Notes under the pieces: model-generated
What the model was told of the DNA's origin: nothing
The model's input: only the letters and a program-made list of their open reading frames with translations
Databases searched by the model: none
In this document: positions 33,543 to 41,695 of the stretch, piece after piece
Layout: each line of letters begins with the position of its first letter
How positions within the stretch are numbered: position 1 is the first letter of the stretch
Assembly: GCA_029880265.1 (NCBI GenBank)
Contig: JAOUOT010000020.1
Coordinates: 1 to 48,941 of the forward strand
Origin: Spirochaetia bacterium
GTDB lineage: Bacteria; Spirochaetota; Leptospiria; Turneriellales; JAOUOS01
Direction of reading: 5' to 3'
DNA: 48,941 nucleotides
Position numbers and translations under genes: made by a program

Positions 33543-34226
33543 CTAAAGCGGCTCAATGATAATAATATTGTTCTTGCCAATGATATTTAAAAGAATAGCG
33601 AGATCAAATAAAAATGGCGAATCTTTATGATTTTCATATTTTAACATTCTTAATAAAGAAGAAATTTTAATTTCTTCAATAAATCCATAAGCGTTGGCAA
33701 CTATGAATGTACCTGTATTTAAATCATACCCTATAATTGCCGAAAGGTGTGTGTCTGTGCTTTGTTTTTCAAAAGCGTTTATTGTTGAAAAATTTATACC
33801 CACAGGCATCTGGTTATCTAATGAATGAAAAACCTTTTCTAGAAGAAGACTGTCTTTTATATTTGAGAAATAGGTTACCCGGTAATTTTTTAGCAGGCGC
33901 TGCAAATTTTCAGAAAAAAACCGGGGGGTCATTCCTGATTTTCTTTGTTCTAAACCAAGTTTTCTCGTGACATCCTCTTCGCTTGCCCTCTCTTCTAGAA
34001 AAGAGTAAATCATTGTCATGGTTGCGAGCCCGCATGAGTACGGCTTTTGTTGTTTAATTACGGGAAAATCTTTTAACAATATTTTTGCCGGTTTATTTTC
34101 TTGTTGTTTTGTTATAGCTGAAATATCATCTGAAAGAGCATAGGCTCTGATTTGAATAAAAATAATATAGAATATGGCGCAAGAGATTAATATATAAAAG
34201 TTTTTTTTACTCATTGGCATCGCCAT
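33543..34226 (-). CDS. C39-like papain-fold peptidase
   Basis: A 227-residue protein with an N-terminal membrane or signal segment (FYILISCAIFYIIFIQIRAY) and a C39-like cysteine protease domain. Key elements are Cys65 in QQKPYSCGLATM, His160 in DTHLSAIIGYD and Asn178 in VANAYG. Proteins of this group cleave leader peptides or act on peptides outside the cytoplasm. No ABC transporter or peptide gene is adjacent. The true start may be the fifth codon (MSKKNFY). Confidence 0.75.
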   Translation of the reverse strand: MAMPMSKKNFYILISCAIFYIIFIQIRAYALSDDISAITKQQENKPAKILLKDFPVIKQQKPYSCGLATMTMIYSFLEERASEEDVTRKLGLEQRKSGMTPRFFSENLQRLLKNYRVTYFSNIKDSLLLEKVFHSLDNQMPVGINFSTINAFEKQSTDTHLSAIIGYDLNTGTFIVANAYGFIEEIKISSLLRMLKYENHKDSPFLFDLAILLNIIGKNNIIIIEPL

Positions 34227-34341
34227 AACTCTGGTATTCTTACCGGCTCGTCAAGAACAGTTTATAAAATATTTTACTTGTAATTAAAAAACTTTTAATC
34301 ATTGACCTTTTAAAAGTAAACCCCGAAAGAGTAATTTATAA

Positions 34342-34944
34342 ATGAGAAGAAAAGAATTTTTAATAAAAGATAAAAAAATACTGGAAGATGTCATAAACAA
34401 ATGTGAATGGGGCACTCTCGCGCTGGTTGATGAAAACGGCTTTCCGTATCAGGTACCGGTAAATCATATTTGGCACAAAAAGGTTTTATACTTTCATTCG
34501 GCCATGGCGGGTAAGAAAATAACCTTGCTGAAAAAGAGTTCCAAAGTACATTTTAATGTGGTTATGCCATTGTCGATAATTCCGTCATATTTTACAGATT
34601 CTCAAAAGGCCTGCAACGCGACACAGTTTTTTATGTCGGTTTCTGTTTCTGGCGCAGCAGAATTCGTACAAGAGATTTCTGTAAAAAGCGATGTGCTTAC
34701 GACATTAATGCAAAGACTTCAAGCTGATGGACGATATAGGCAAATACATCCGTCAAACGAACTTTATGAAAAAGAATTGAAAGCGACAAATTTAGTTGCA
34801 ATTAAGCCTGATAATATGACAGGAAAATTCAAGCTGGGTCAGAACCTTAACGAAGAGATAAAAAATCATATCATAGATGAACTGCAAAAAAGAGGCCATC
34901 CGATTGACTTGCTAACGGCAAGTTATATGAAAGAGTTTATGTAA
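34342..34944 (+). CDS. pyridoxamine 5'-phosphate oxidase-related flavin-binding protein
   Basis: A 200-residue split-barrel protein of the NimA-like group. Features are EFLIKDKKILEDVINKCEWG, TLALVDENGFPYQVPVNHIW, LYFHSAMAGKKITLLKKSSK and VHFNVVMPLSII. Such proteins bind FMN or related cofactors; some reduce nitroimidazoles. The usual DGxPYxVPxxY is here NGFPYQVPVNH. It is a single gene with no obvious operon. Confidence 0.8.
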   Translation: MRRKEFLIKDKKILEDVINKCEWGTLALVDENGFPYQVPVNHIWHKKVLYFHSAMAGKKITLLKKSSKVHFNVVMPLSIIPSYFTDSQKACNATQFFMSVSVSGAAEFVQEISVKSDVLTTLMQRLQADGRYRQIHPSNELYEKELKATNLVAIKPDNMTGKFKLGQNLNEEIKNHIIDELQKRGHPIDLLTASYMKEFM

Positions 34945-35202
34945 GAACTGGTTTTGCTTCAATAGATGTATTTCATTTTTCTGGTTTATAAATGCGTTGC
35001 CAGCATTGCGACGACGCGCCCAGATAGAAGCACGGTCAGAGTTTCTCCTGTGAACCATCTTGAAAACACAGATATTCTTGATTCTGTTCATGAAATCATC
35101 TCGCGCATAAATTGAAAAGAATAAAAAGTACTGCATTATCTGACCATTTTCGCTAAACGGCTTTAAAGTCGCGATGCCCTCACCCTTCCAATAAGCTTAT
35201 AC
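34945..35202. other. intergenic region, nothing recognised
   Basis: No gene is supported on either strand. A short GC-rich segment near 34993-35040 has no clear repeat structure. Confidence 0.35.
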
Positions 35203-37062
35203 CTAAGGATACCACTCATAGGGCCCAATGTCATTTTTTGAGCCGTCAAAATCGATAGAGGCGGCATCGTCATAACCCAAAGTGTTGCCGTCAAGATCAA
35301 CAATTTCTATGCCGTTAACGGGATAATAGGCCGATACATCGCGGCCGGCATCTATGGCGATAGAGCCGGGTTTTAAACGATAATCTTCTACCAAATTGGT
35401 GTTGTTAGTACCCCAGAGGGTTACAGCTTTATTATGCACAGATGCGGCAGGTAATGCTGGAGTAAATGTTATGAAACTAGTTGATGCCGTACAATCAACT
35501 CCACCAGCAGAAATTTGAAGCGGAATATCGTTGTTATCATATTCAATGTATTCACCGGCTAAAAAATAATTGAGGGTACTGCATTCATTCACTTCTAAAA
35601 TAATGTCATTGCCCTCATAAATACCGCCCCCGTTTGTATTAGGACCATAATTATTTGTCATAGAATAGCCCTTTGGCGGGTTTACCAATAGAGAATAGAT
35701 ATCATTGCCGACTGTGCCATCCAAGGTAATGTTTCCTTCAACGATGGGTACGTTACCGCTATTTATAAGAGCATCAGCGCCCCCTGCGGTTGAAGGATCT
35801 AATATTGTACCGTCGCCACAATTATTGCCGCTAGAGGGATTAATGCATGTGGGTTGGGATGTAATAAAGATATTGTTTGCGATCATTGCCTTTCCTTGTG
35901 CCCCGAAAATCCCATAACCATCGTTCGTACCGTCAACTTTGGTAACATCAAAGATATTGTTGGCTATAATATTTTCTAAGCCACCGCTAAAAATACCTTG
36001 TGCAGAAACGCCGGCTGTGATACGTATTAAATTATTCACAATAATAGAAGATGAGCAAACATTTGTAATGGCCGTAGCGTCAATACCTGCGCTAATTAAA
36101 ATAATGTTATTTCTTATTATTAAATTTGAGGCGCCTATACAGCGTATAGCATTAACACCTGAATTACTGTAACCATGAATACTGTTATTTTGAATAACAG
36201 GTTGCGCGTTAGAATCAATATAAATAGTAAATATATTTCCTGAATATGTTACTGTACCGCCGTTAATGATGTTATTTTGAATAACAGGTTTAGCATATGA
36301 AAAAACATGAATTGCCCGTGATTCAGATGAGCCATACCCGTTAAAAATAGTGAACCCGTCTAAGATGGTATCATTGGTTACTTCAGGCCCGCTAATTCGA
36401 ACTACAGGGTTTTCAGAATAAGTATTCGTAATTACTGTTTTATATAAATCTTTATCTCTGTTTTGAAAGTCGGCGCTGTAGCCGCCTAAGAGCCGCACAT
36501 TTTTTGAGATGTTAACCCCTTGATTTAGATATTCGCCTTCTGCCACGCGAACTTCGGGTATACCTCTTAAAACATACAACTCAATTGCCTTACTTATTGT
36601 TTTAAGCGGCGCTTCTATATCGCCGCTGTTGGTATCGTCGCCGGTTGCAATACTCACATACAACACAGGCTGGTAAAAAAAAGAATAGGTTTGGCTTGCT
36701 TGTAAACCGGCCGCGTCGGTTACCCTTACAGAAAAACTATGCGCGCCTATGGTTAAACCGGTAACCGAAAGGGTATGATACCATAGCGCGGCGGTTGTAA
36801 TTTCTTGCCACCCATTCTCATCAATTTGAACTTCTATTTTAACAATTTGGGTATTATCATTGGCCGTACCCGATATAATCATATCTTTTGATAAATACAT
36901 CCCCTCTGAAAAGTTTAAAGCTTCAACCGTAGGCGGTACCTTGTCTACGTCAGTAATATCCTGAAGCTGTAAATTTTCGGCTACAGGCGCGTTTTGGCAG
37001 GTAATCGTCGAAAAAAAGACTAAACTCGCGATAACCGAAAAAGTTATTATTTTATTTTGCAT
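35203..37062 (-). CDS. surface lipoprotein with parallel beta-helix
   Basis: Started at 37062 because AAAAAGG lies 7 bases upstream; an ATG two codons earlier would be too close to it. The signal peptide ends FFSTITC (Cys near residue 22). An Ig-like segment follows (about 50-130: GTANDNTQIVKIEVQIDENG and a Y/F strand pattern). Then comes DUF1565-type sequence (YVSIATGDDTNSGDIEAPLK, TISKAIELYV) and a long right-handed parallel beta-helix with repeated N-N-I-I turns (IIRNNIILIS, IIVNNLIRIT, IIANNIFDVT, MIANNIFITS). It ends KNDIGPYEWYP. It is probably a surface carbohydrate-binding or adhesive protein. Confidence 0.8.
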   Translation of the reverse strand: MQNKIITFSVIASLVFFSTITCQNAPVAENLQLQDITDVDKVPPTVEALNFSEGMYLSKDMIISGTANDNTQIVKIEVQIDENGWQEITTAALWYHTLSVTGLTIGAHSFSVRVTDAAGLQASQTYSFFYQPVLYVSIATGDDTNSGDIEAPLKTISKAIELYVLRGIPEVRVAEGEYLNQGVNISKNVRLLGGYSADFQNRDKDLYKTVITNTYSENPVVRISGPEVTNDTILDGFTIFNGYGSSESRAIHVFSYAKPVIQNNIINGGTVTYSGNIFTIYIDSNAQPVIQNNSIHGYSNSGVNAIRCIGASNLIIRNNIILISAGIDATAITNVCSSSIIVNNLIRITAGVSAQGIFSGGLENIIANNIFDVTKVDGTNDGYGIFGAQGKAMIANNIFITSQPTCINPSSGNNCGDGTILDPSTAGGADALINSGNVPIVEGNITLDGTVGNDIYSLLVNPPKGYSMTNNYGPNTNGGGIYEGNDIILEVNECSTLNYFLAGEYIEYDNNDIPLQISAGGVDCTASTSFITFTPALPAASVHNKAVTLWGTNNTNLVEDYRLKPGSIAIDAGRDVSAYYPVNGIEIVDLDGNTLGYDDAASIDFDGSKNDIGPYEWYP

Positions 37063-37099
37063 AGTCATACCTTTTTATATTCTATCACTTTCTAATAAT

Positions 37100-37528
37100 T
37101 CATTTATCATTGAAAGAAGACCCTTTTTGTTCGAATAATTCTTCTGCCCAAGTATGAAGTTTTTTAATTTGTGCAAGCGTATTTTTTCTATCAAAAGGCT
37201 TATCAATTGTAACGTCATCATATCGTAATTCTGTACCATAAATGGTAAGCATTCTTAATATAGAAAGTTCCTTTGGAACAGGAAAGCCGGCATCTTGCGC
37301 ATAATCCATTAGAGTAGTTAAGTTATGAGTTCCTCTGAACTTTGCTTCACTAATCGTCAAAACAGCTTTTAATAGTTTCTCTGTTGCTTGTTGACAATGA
37401 TAGCCAATAATCTCATCGCTAACACGTTCAGAATTTATAACTTCTTCAACAAGAATTTGATCTTCTTTTGCTTTCTTTAAGAAGATTTTCGCCTGTTTAA
37501 GCTGCTTCTTTATAGAGTACTTTGCCAT
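37100..37528 (-). CDS. HEPN domain protein
   Basis: A 142-residue HEPN protein: QLKQAKIFLKKAKEDQILVE, then GYHCQQATEKLLKAVLTISE and FRGTHNLTTLMDYAQD. It lies directly after a MNT-type nucleotidyltransferase gene and overlaps its end by 32 bases if started at 37528. Such pairs are often toxin-antitoxin modules. The canonical RNase Rx4-6H motif is not evident; the GYHCQQA segment is that of the substrate-binding HEPN group. A toxin role is therefore only possible. Confidence 0.8.
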   Translation of the reverse strand: MAKYSIKKQLKQAKIFLKKAKEDQILVEEVINSERVSDEIIGYHCQQATEKLLKAVLTISEAKFRGTHNLTTLMDYAQDAGFPVPKELSILRMLTIYGTELRYDDVTIDKPFDRKNTLAQIKKLHTWAEELFEQKGSSFNDK

Positions 37529-37817
37529 AATTAAACGCTTCATAGTAGACATTACCCGGCACATCAAGCCAGTAATTGAAAGTTTCATCATCAACGACTA
37601 TCACATCAATAGGCAGCTTGAGGGGCCGCAAGATGTCATAGATTTTTAAGGTTTCTTGATATTTATTTATGTTACCATTTTCGACGATCATAATATCTAT
37701 ATCACTATCGTTGGCAGCTTTGCCCTCGGCTTGTGACCCAAACAAGATAATAAGTTTTGGGTGACATTGCTCTTGAACCAGCTCTACAACTTTTGATATT
37801 TCTTTGTTAATCATCAT
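37497..37817 (-). CDS. MNT-type minimal nucleotidyltransferase
   Basis: A protein of 106 residues started at 37817. It has the nucleotidyltransferase motif GSx10DxD (Gly27, Ser28, Asp39, Asp41) in ILFGSQAEGKAANDSDIDIM, and a third acidic segment in LPIDVIVVDDE. MNT proteins pair with HEPN proteins, and known ones modify (AMPylate) the partner as antitoxin. The longer open frame upstream adds residues that overlap the preceding gene and is unlikely. Confidence 0.82.
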   Translation of the reverse strand: MMINKEISKVVELVQEQCHPKLIILFGSQAEGKAANDSDIDIMIVENGNINKYQETLKIYDILRPLKLPIDVIVVDDETFNYWLDVPGNVYYEAFNYGKVLYKEAA

Positions 37818-37836
37818 TTGTATTACGATCCCTCTT

Positions 37837-39012
37837 TTATATTCTAATAGCAAGCCCCAATTGGGCGAAAAATTGTCCCGATTGTGTGTCTGAAAAAAAC
37901 AAATGCTGGTAAAAGAAAGAGCTTTCAACAGCCAAATTTGGCGTTATAGTTGCCCCGGTTTTAAAACCTGCCTGCGTTAAAGGAGCCTGTATGTTAAAAT
38001 CAAAACTTGTTTTTTGAGAATTGTCAGTCATATCAATTGGCGCGTATTCAAGATTCGTGAAATCTAAATTGCCTTTTCCCATGAAATATCCGCCGCCTAA
38101 AAAAGGATAAATATAAAGCCAGTTTGATATATGATAAAAATAACCCACCCCGGTTGAAACCGCGTAAGATGTAACTGAAAAAGGGGCCTTCGCGTCGCTC
38201 TTTGCGACAGATAACTCGGTTTGCCCCTGGTGATACTGAGCCTGCACCCAAATCGCGCTATCGGCAAAGAAAAGATCAAGACGACTGTATTCTACGGCAA
38301 AGATGAGTTCATTCTTAATATCTTTGGGAACAATTGCGGTATCAGATGTATAGACATCGGTAAAAGCCGCTGGTATAGAAATGGTCGAAATACCGCCCAT
38401 CAAAGATATTTGATTTCGCGGAGGTAAATTTTCATCTTCTGCCGATGTTTTTTGCCAGTCTTCTTTATTTGGTAATATGGCTTTGGCTTCTTGTGAAATA
38501 CGGTTTGCAATTTTTTCAACGGATGCAAATATTCTACTGTCAACAGGCCCTTCTTCAATAAATTCAGCAATAGTTTTCTTCTTGGCGATATCAAAAATAC
38601 GAACCTGTGCGGCAATAATTTGTGTGTCTTTTTCTTTTCGCAGTTCATCAGATTTTGCCTCTGAAGCGTTGATAATTTTAAATCCGCCGGATATTACGAC
38701 ATCTTGTTTGGCAAGAAGCCCAAGATTCATCGCTGTTGATTTTGTGTAATAATCTTCTCTGAACAGAAAGTTTGTTTTAGAGACTTCGTCTATCTGTCTT
38801 TTTTTTGTTTCTCTGAAAGCAAAAAGTTTTTTTAGATCTTCGCGAACAGCATCTGTAATTGAAGCCTCAAGATATTGGTAATTAGAATTTTTATCAATAT
38901 TAATAAAATCAAGTATAAGTACTTTCTTAAGAGATGCGGCATAAAGAGGCAATGAAACGCTTAAAGCTAAAAAGAAAGCGCCTGCCCCATGAATATATTT
39001 TACATAATTCAT
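37837..39012 (-). CDS. secreted FlgO/CsgG-like protein with C-terminal barrel
   Basis: A 391-residue protein with a signal peptide (residues 1-25, LPLYAAS). An N-terminal domain follows (about 28-185: LKKVLILDFINIDKNSNYQY, EASITDAVREDLKKLF, LLAKQDVVISGGFKII), as in FlgO, CsgG and TolB-N-type proteins. A beta-rich C-terminal half ends QFFAQLGLAIRI, like an outer-membrane barrel. The N-terminal part is a paralogue of the one at 46018-47019. FlgO-type domains mediate subunit assembly at the outer membrane; the exact role here is unknown. Confidence 0.7.
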   Translation of the reverse strand: MNYVKYIHGAGAFFLALSVSLPLYAASLKKVLILDFINIDKNSNYQYLEASITDAVREDLKKLFAFRETKKRQIDEVSKTNFLFREDYYTKSTAMNLGLLAKQDVVISGGFKIINASEAKSDELRKEKDTQIIAAQVRIFDIAKKKTIAEFIEEGPVDSRIFASVEKIANRISQEAKAILPNKEDWQKTSAEDENLPPRNQISLMGGISTISIPAAFTDVYTSDTAIVPKDIKNELIFAVEYSRLDLFFADSAIWVQAQYHQGQTELSVAKSDAKAPFSVTSYAVSTGVGYFYHISNWLYIYPFLGGGYFMGKGNLDFTNLEYAPIDMTDNSQKTSFDFNIQAPLTQAGFKTGATITPNLAVESSFFYQHLFFSDTQSGQFFAQLGLAIRI

Positions 39013-39075
39013 TTTTTAATACAAAAAATGTATTAAAATAACCTGTCAATAATTATTTATATTAATTCTAACACC

Positions 39076-40023
39076 CTAATCTAATAAAAACATACCCTTG
39101 CTAACCAAAACTGCGCCGCCTCCCACATCAATAGAACTTAACTTTCCATTTTCTTTCGTTATAGAAACTTCGAGACGACTTGGACGTCCCATTTGAATAC
39201 CCTGGTAAATGGTAAATTCAAAATTGCCATGGGCAAGATAGCAAATATCTTTATCGAAACGCGCGAGAAACATACCCAAGGCCGCCGCCGCTGCCCCGGT
39301 CGCGGGGTCTTCATTTACGCCAAGTTCGGGGGCGAACATTCGCGAAGAATATTCTCGTTTCTCGTCTTTATTGTTTTGAGTAAATAAATATACCACTTTT
39401 ATATTTTGAGATGAAATAATACCATTCCAGACCTGCCAGTTTATATTTGCTTTTTCAAGGGCGGCAATATTTTTAAGCGGTACCATCAACATTACGGCCC
39501 CAAAATTTATTTTGACAGGCGTAAGATTGAACGCGCCAATATCGTCTTTTTGTAAGTTTATGGCCGAGGCGATTTCATACTTTGATAATGACGTTTTCTC
39601 AGGTGTAGCAAAAGTATTTATATTAAAACGCATAAAGACCGGTTTTTTATTTTCATAATGAACCTGAACCTTCACGGGGCCAATTCCCGTTTCAAAAGTC
39701 GTTTCACCGATATGGTTTTCATCCTTGACCATCTGGCTTATCGCCAGTATGAAAGCGGTACCCAGCGTAGGGTGCCCGGCAAAGGGAAGTTCTTCAGCCG
39801 GAGTAAATATCCTCACCTTAAAATCGCAGGCAGATTTGTCAGATTTTGTTACGAAGGTTGTTTCTGAATAATTAAACTCCCGCGAGATTTTCTGCATGGT
39901 CGTACCGTCTAAATTTTCAGCGTTTGGTAAAACCGCAAGCTGGTTACCGCCGAATCTTTCATTGGTAAATACATCGCAAGTGTAAAATTCAAATTGGCGA
40001 TTCTTATGTTTATCAGAATGCAT
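39076..40023 (-). CDS. PhzF family isomerase
   Basis: A 315-residue PhzF-fold protein: YTCDVFTNERFGGNQLAVLP near the start, catalytic Glu54 in FNYSETTFV, then RIFTPAEELPFAGHPTLGTA and GVNEDPATGAAAAALGMFLA in the second half. Family members isomerise small acids, often in phenazine or related metabolism, but most act on unknown substrates. AAGGAGAAAGC precedes the ATG. It is divergent from a MocR regulator, which probably controls it. Confidence 0.9.
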   Translation of the reverse strand: MHSDKHKNRQFEFYTCDVFTNERFGGNQLAVLPNAENLDGTTMQKISREFNYSETTFVTKSDKSACDFKVRIFTPAEELPFAGHPTLGTAFILAISQMVKDENHIGETTFETGIGPVKVQVHYENKKPVFMRFNINTFATPEKTSLSKYEIASAINLQKDDIGAFNLTPVKINFGAVMLMVPLKNIAALEKANINWQVWNGIISSQNIKVVYLFTQNNKDEKREYSSRMFAPELGVNEDPATGAAAAALGMFLARFDKDICYLAHGNFEFTIYQGIQMGRPSRLEVSITKENGKLSSIDVGGGAVLVSKGMFLLD

Positions 40024-40194
40024 GCTTTCTCCTTTTATAATCAGCGGCTAACCATATTTTCTATGTCTGCCCGGTTTTCATACTTAATATTATCATATGT
40101 TTCTTTTAATAAGAATACTCCGCGTTTGGCAAATTTCATCTTAAACTATACATATTTATGAATTTTAGCAAAGGTACAGTTACGTAAATTGTTT

Positions 40195-40233
40195 CCATAA
40201 CAGATAATATATATTATCTTGATACCATAACAG
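40195..40233. promoter_or_regulatory. MocR-type operator: direct repeats around a palindrome
   Basis: CCATAACAG occurs at 40195-40203 and 40225-40233, starts 30 bp apart. Between them is a perfect 16-bp palindrome GATAATATATATTATC (40203-40218). MocR/GabR regulators bind paired direct repeats of ATACCA type; the second copy here reads ATACCATAAC. It lies in the gap between divergent phzF and mocR genes. Confidence 0.6.
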
Positions 40234-40252
40234 TTAAAATATCTTTGGAACT

Positions 40253-41689
40253 ATGAAATTAAATACGCGGGCCAAAAAACTTCGGTATGAAACGCTGGCT
40301 GAAAAAATAAGCGATAAAATAAACGAGGGAAGTCTTTTACCGGGCGACAAATTGCCGTCGGTGCGCCGTTTAAGCGTTCAGGAAAAGTTAAGCGTAACGA
40401 CAGTCTTAACCGCTTATGAATTATTAGAAAAAAATGATTTTATTTTGGCCAAACCGCAAAGCGGATATTTTGTGAAAAAAAAACGCGAGCCTATGCCAGA
40501 GCCAAAAACTTACCAGTTGCCGGCCGCGGCTTCTTTTGTAAACATTGACAATACGGTTTCTGAAATTTTATCTGGCGTAAACCAGGAAAATATCGCGCCT
40601 TTCGGGGCCGCCCTGCCCTCTTCTGAACTGTTGCCGGTAAACGCTCTCAATAAAATAACCGGCGAGTTGTGCCGCCGCAGCGACAACGCTCCGCTTAAAT
40701 ATGAATCGCCTTCGGGTTCTGTTAAACTGCGAAGACAGCTTAGCCGTTATGCCGCCGACTGGGGATGTCATTTGACGCCCCATGATTTTATTATTACTGG
40801 CGGATGCACAGAGGCGTTAAGTCTTTCGCTTCGCATAGCGGTTAAGCCCGGCGGTACCGTAGCGGTAGAGTCGCCCGCTTATTACGGCGTTTTAATGATT
40901 ATCGCGGGCCTGGGATTAAAAACCTTAGAGCTGCCAACGCATCCGCGCGATGGCGCAATTCTTTCAGAGCTTGAAAAACATTTAAAAAAAGGAACCATTG
41001 ACGCCTGCCTGCTGGCTCCTAATTTTAATAATCCGCTTGGTTCTTTAATGCCAGACGAAAATAAAGAAAAATTATATGGTCTCTTAAAACGCTATGATAA
41101 ACCTCTTATTGAAGACGATATTTACGGAGATTTGTATTTTACGAAATCGCGTCCGTTAACGGTGAAGTCTTTTGATAAAAAGGGGATCGTTTTACTGTGT
41201 TCATCTTTTACAAAATCAATTGCCCCCGGCTATCGAATAGGCTATACATCCCCCGGCAGATATAAAGAAAAGTTAGAAAAATTGAAATTCATGAATACCG
41301 GCTCAACAAACACAATGGGCCAGCTTATCATTGCCGAGTACCTTTCAAGAGGAGGATATGACCGGCATTTGCAAAAACTGAGACAACTTTTATTTGAACA
41401 AATACAAACCGCGCAGGAACTTGTTAATCGTTATTTTCCCGCGGGTACGCGGGTAAGCCGCCCGCAGGGGGGTCTGGTTTTGTGGCTTGAGCTTTCAGCC
41501 GGTACAAATGCGTTTGCTCTTTATAAGCGGGCTCTAAAAGAAAATATAAGTTTTATACCGGGTCATATTTTTTCAAACACAACAAACTACCGACATTGTC
41601 TTAGAATTTCGTGCGGAGCTCTATGGTCAGAAAAAAACCGGGCCGCCTTCGCGAAACTAGGAGATCTGGCAAAGGAAATCTTAAAATAA
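40253..41689 (+). CDS. MocR family regulator (GntR helix-turn-helix fused to aminotransferase)
   Basis: The 478-residue protein has a GntR winged helix at residues 12-75 (LAEKISDKINEGSLLPGDKL, PSVRRLSVQEKLSVTTVLTA) and a type I aminotransferase domain at about 105-475. The PLP lysine is Lys321 in SSFTKSIAPGYRIGY, with TGGCTEALSL and IEDDIYGDLYF also present. MocR proteins sense PLP or amino acids. The class V aminotransferase gene starts 6 bases after its stop, and phzF is divergent. A probable operator lies at 40195-40233. Confidence 0.9.
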   Translation: MKLNTRAKKLRYETLAEKISDKINEGSLLPGDKLPSVRRLSVQEKLSVTTVLTAYELLEKNDFILAKPQSGYFVKKKREPMPEPKTYQLPAAASFVNIDNTVSEILSGVNQENIAPFGAALPSSELLPVNALNKITGELCRRSDNAPLKYESPSGSVKLRRQLSRYAADWGCHLTPHDFIITGGCTEALSLSLRIAVKPGGTVAVESPAYYGVLMIIAGLGLKTLELPTHPRDGAILSELEKHLKKGTIDACLLAPNFNNPLGSLMPDENKEKLYGLLKRYDKPLIEDDIYGDLYFTKSRPLTVKSFDKKGIVLLCSSFTKSIAPGYRIGYTSPGRYKEKLEKLKFMNTGSTNTMGQLIIAEYLSRGGYDRHLQKLRQLLFEQIQTAQELVNRYFPAGTRVSRPQGGLVLWLELSAGTNAFALYKRALKENISFIPGHIFSNTTNYRHCLRISCGALWSEKNRAAFAKLGDLAKEILK

Positions 41690-41695
41690 AAAATT

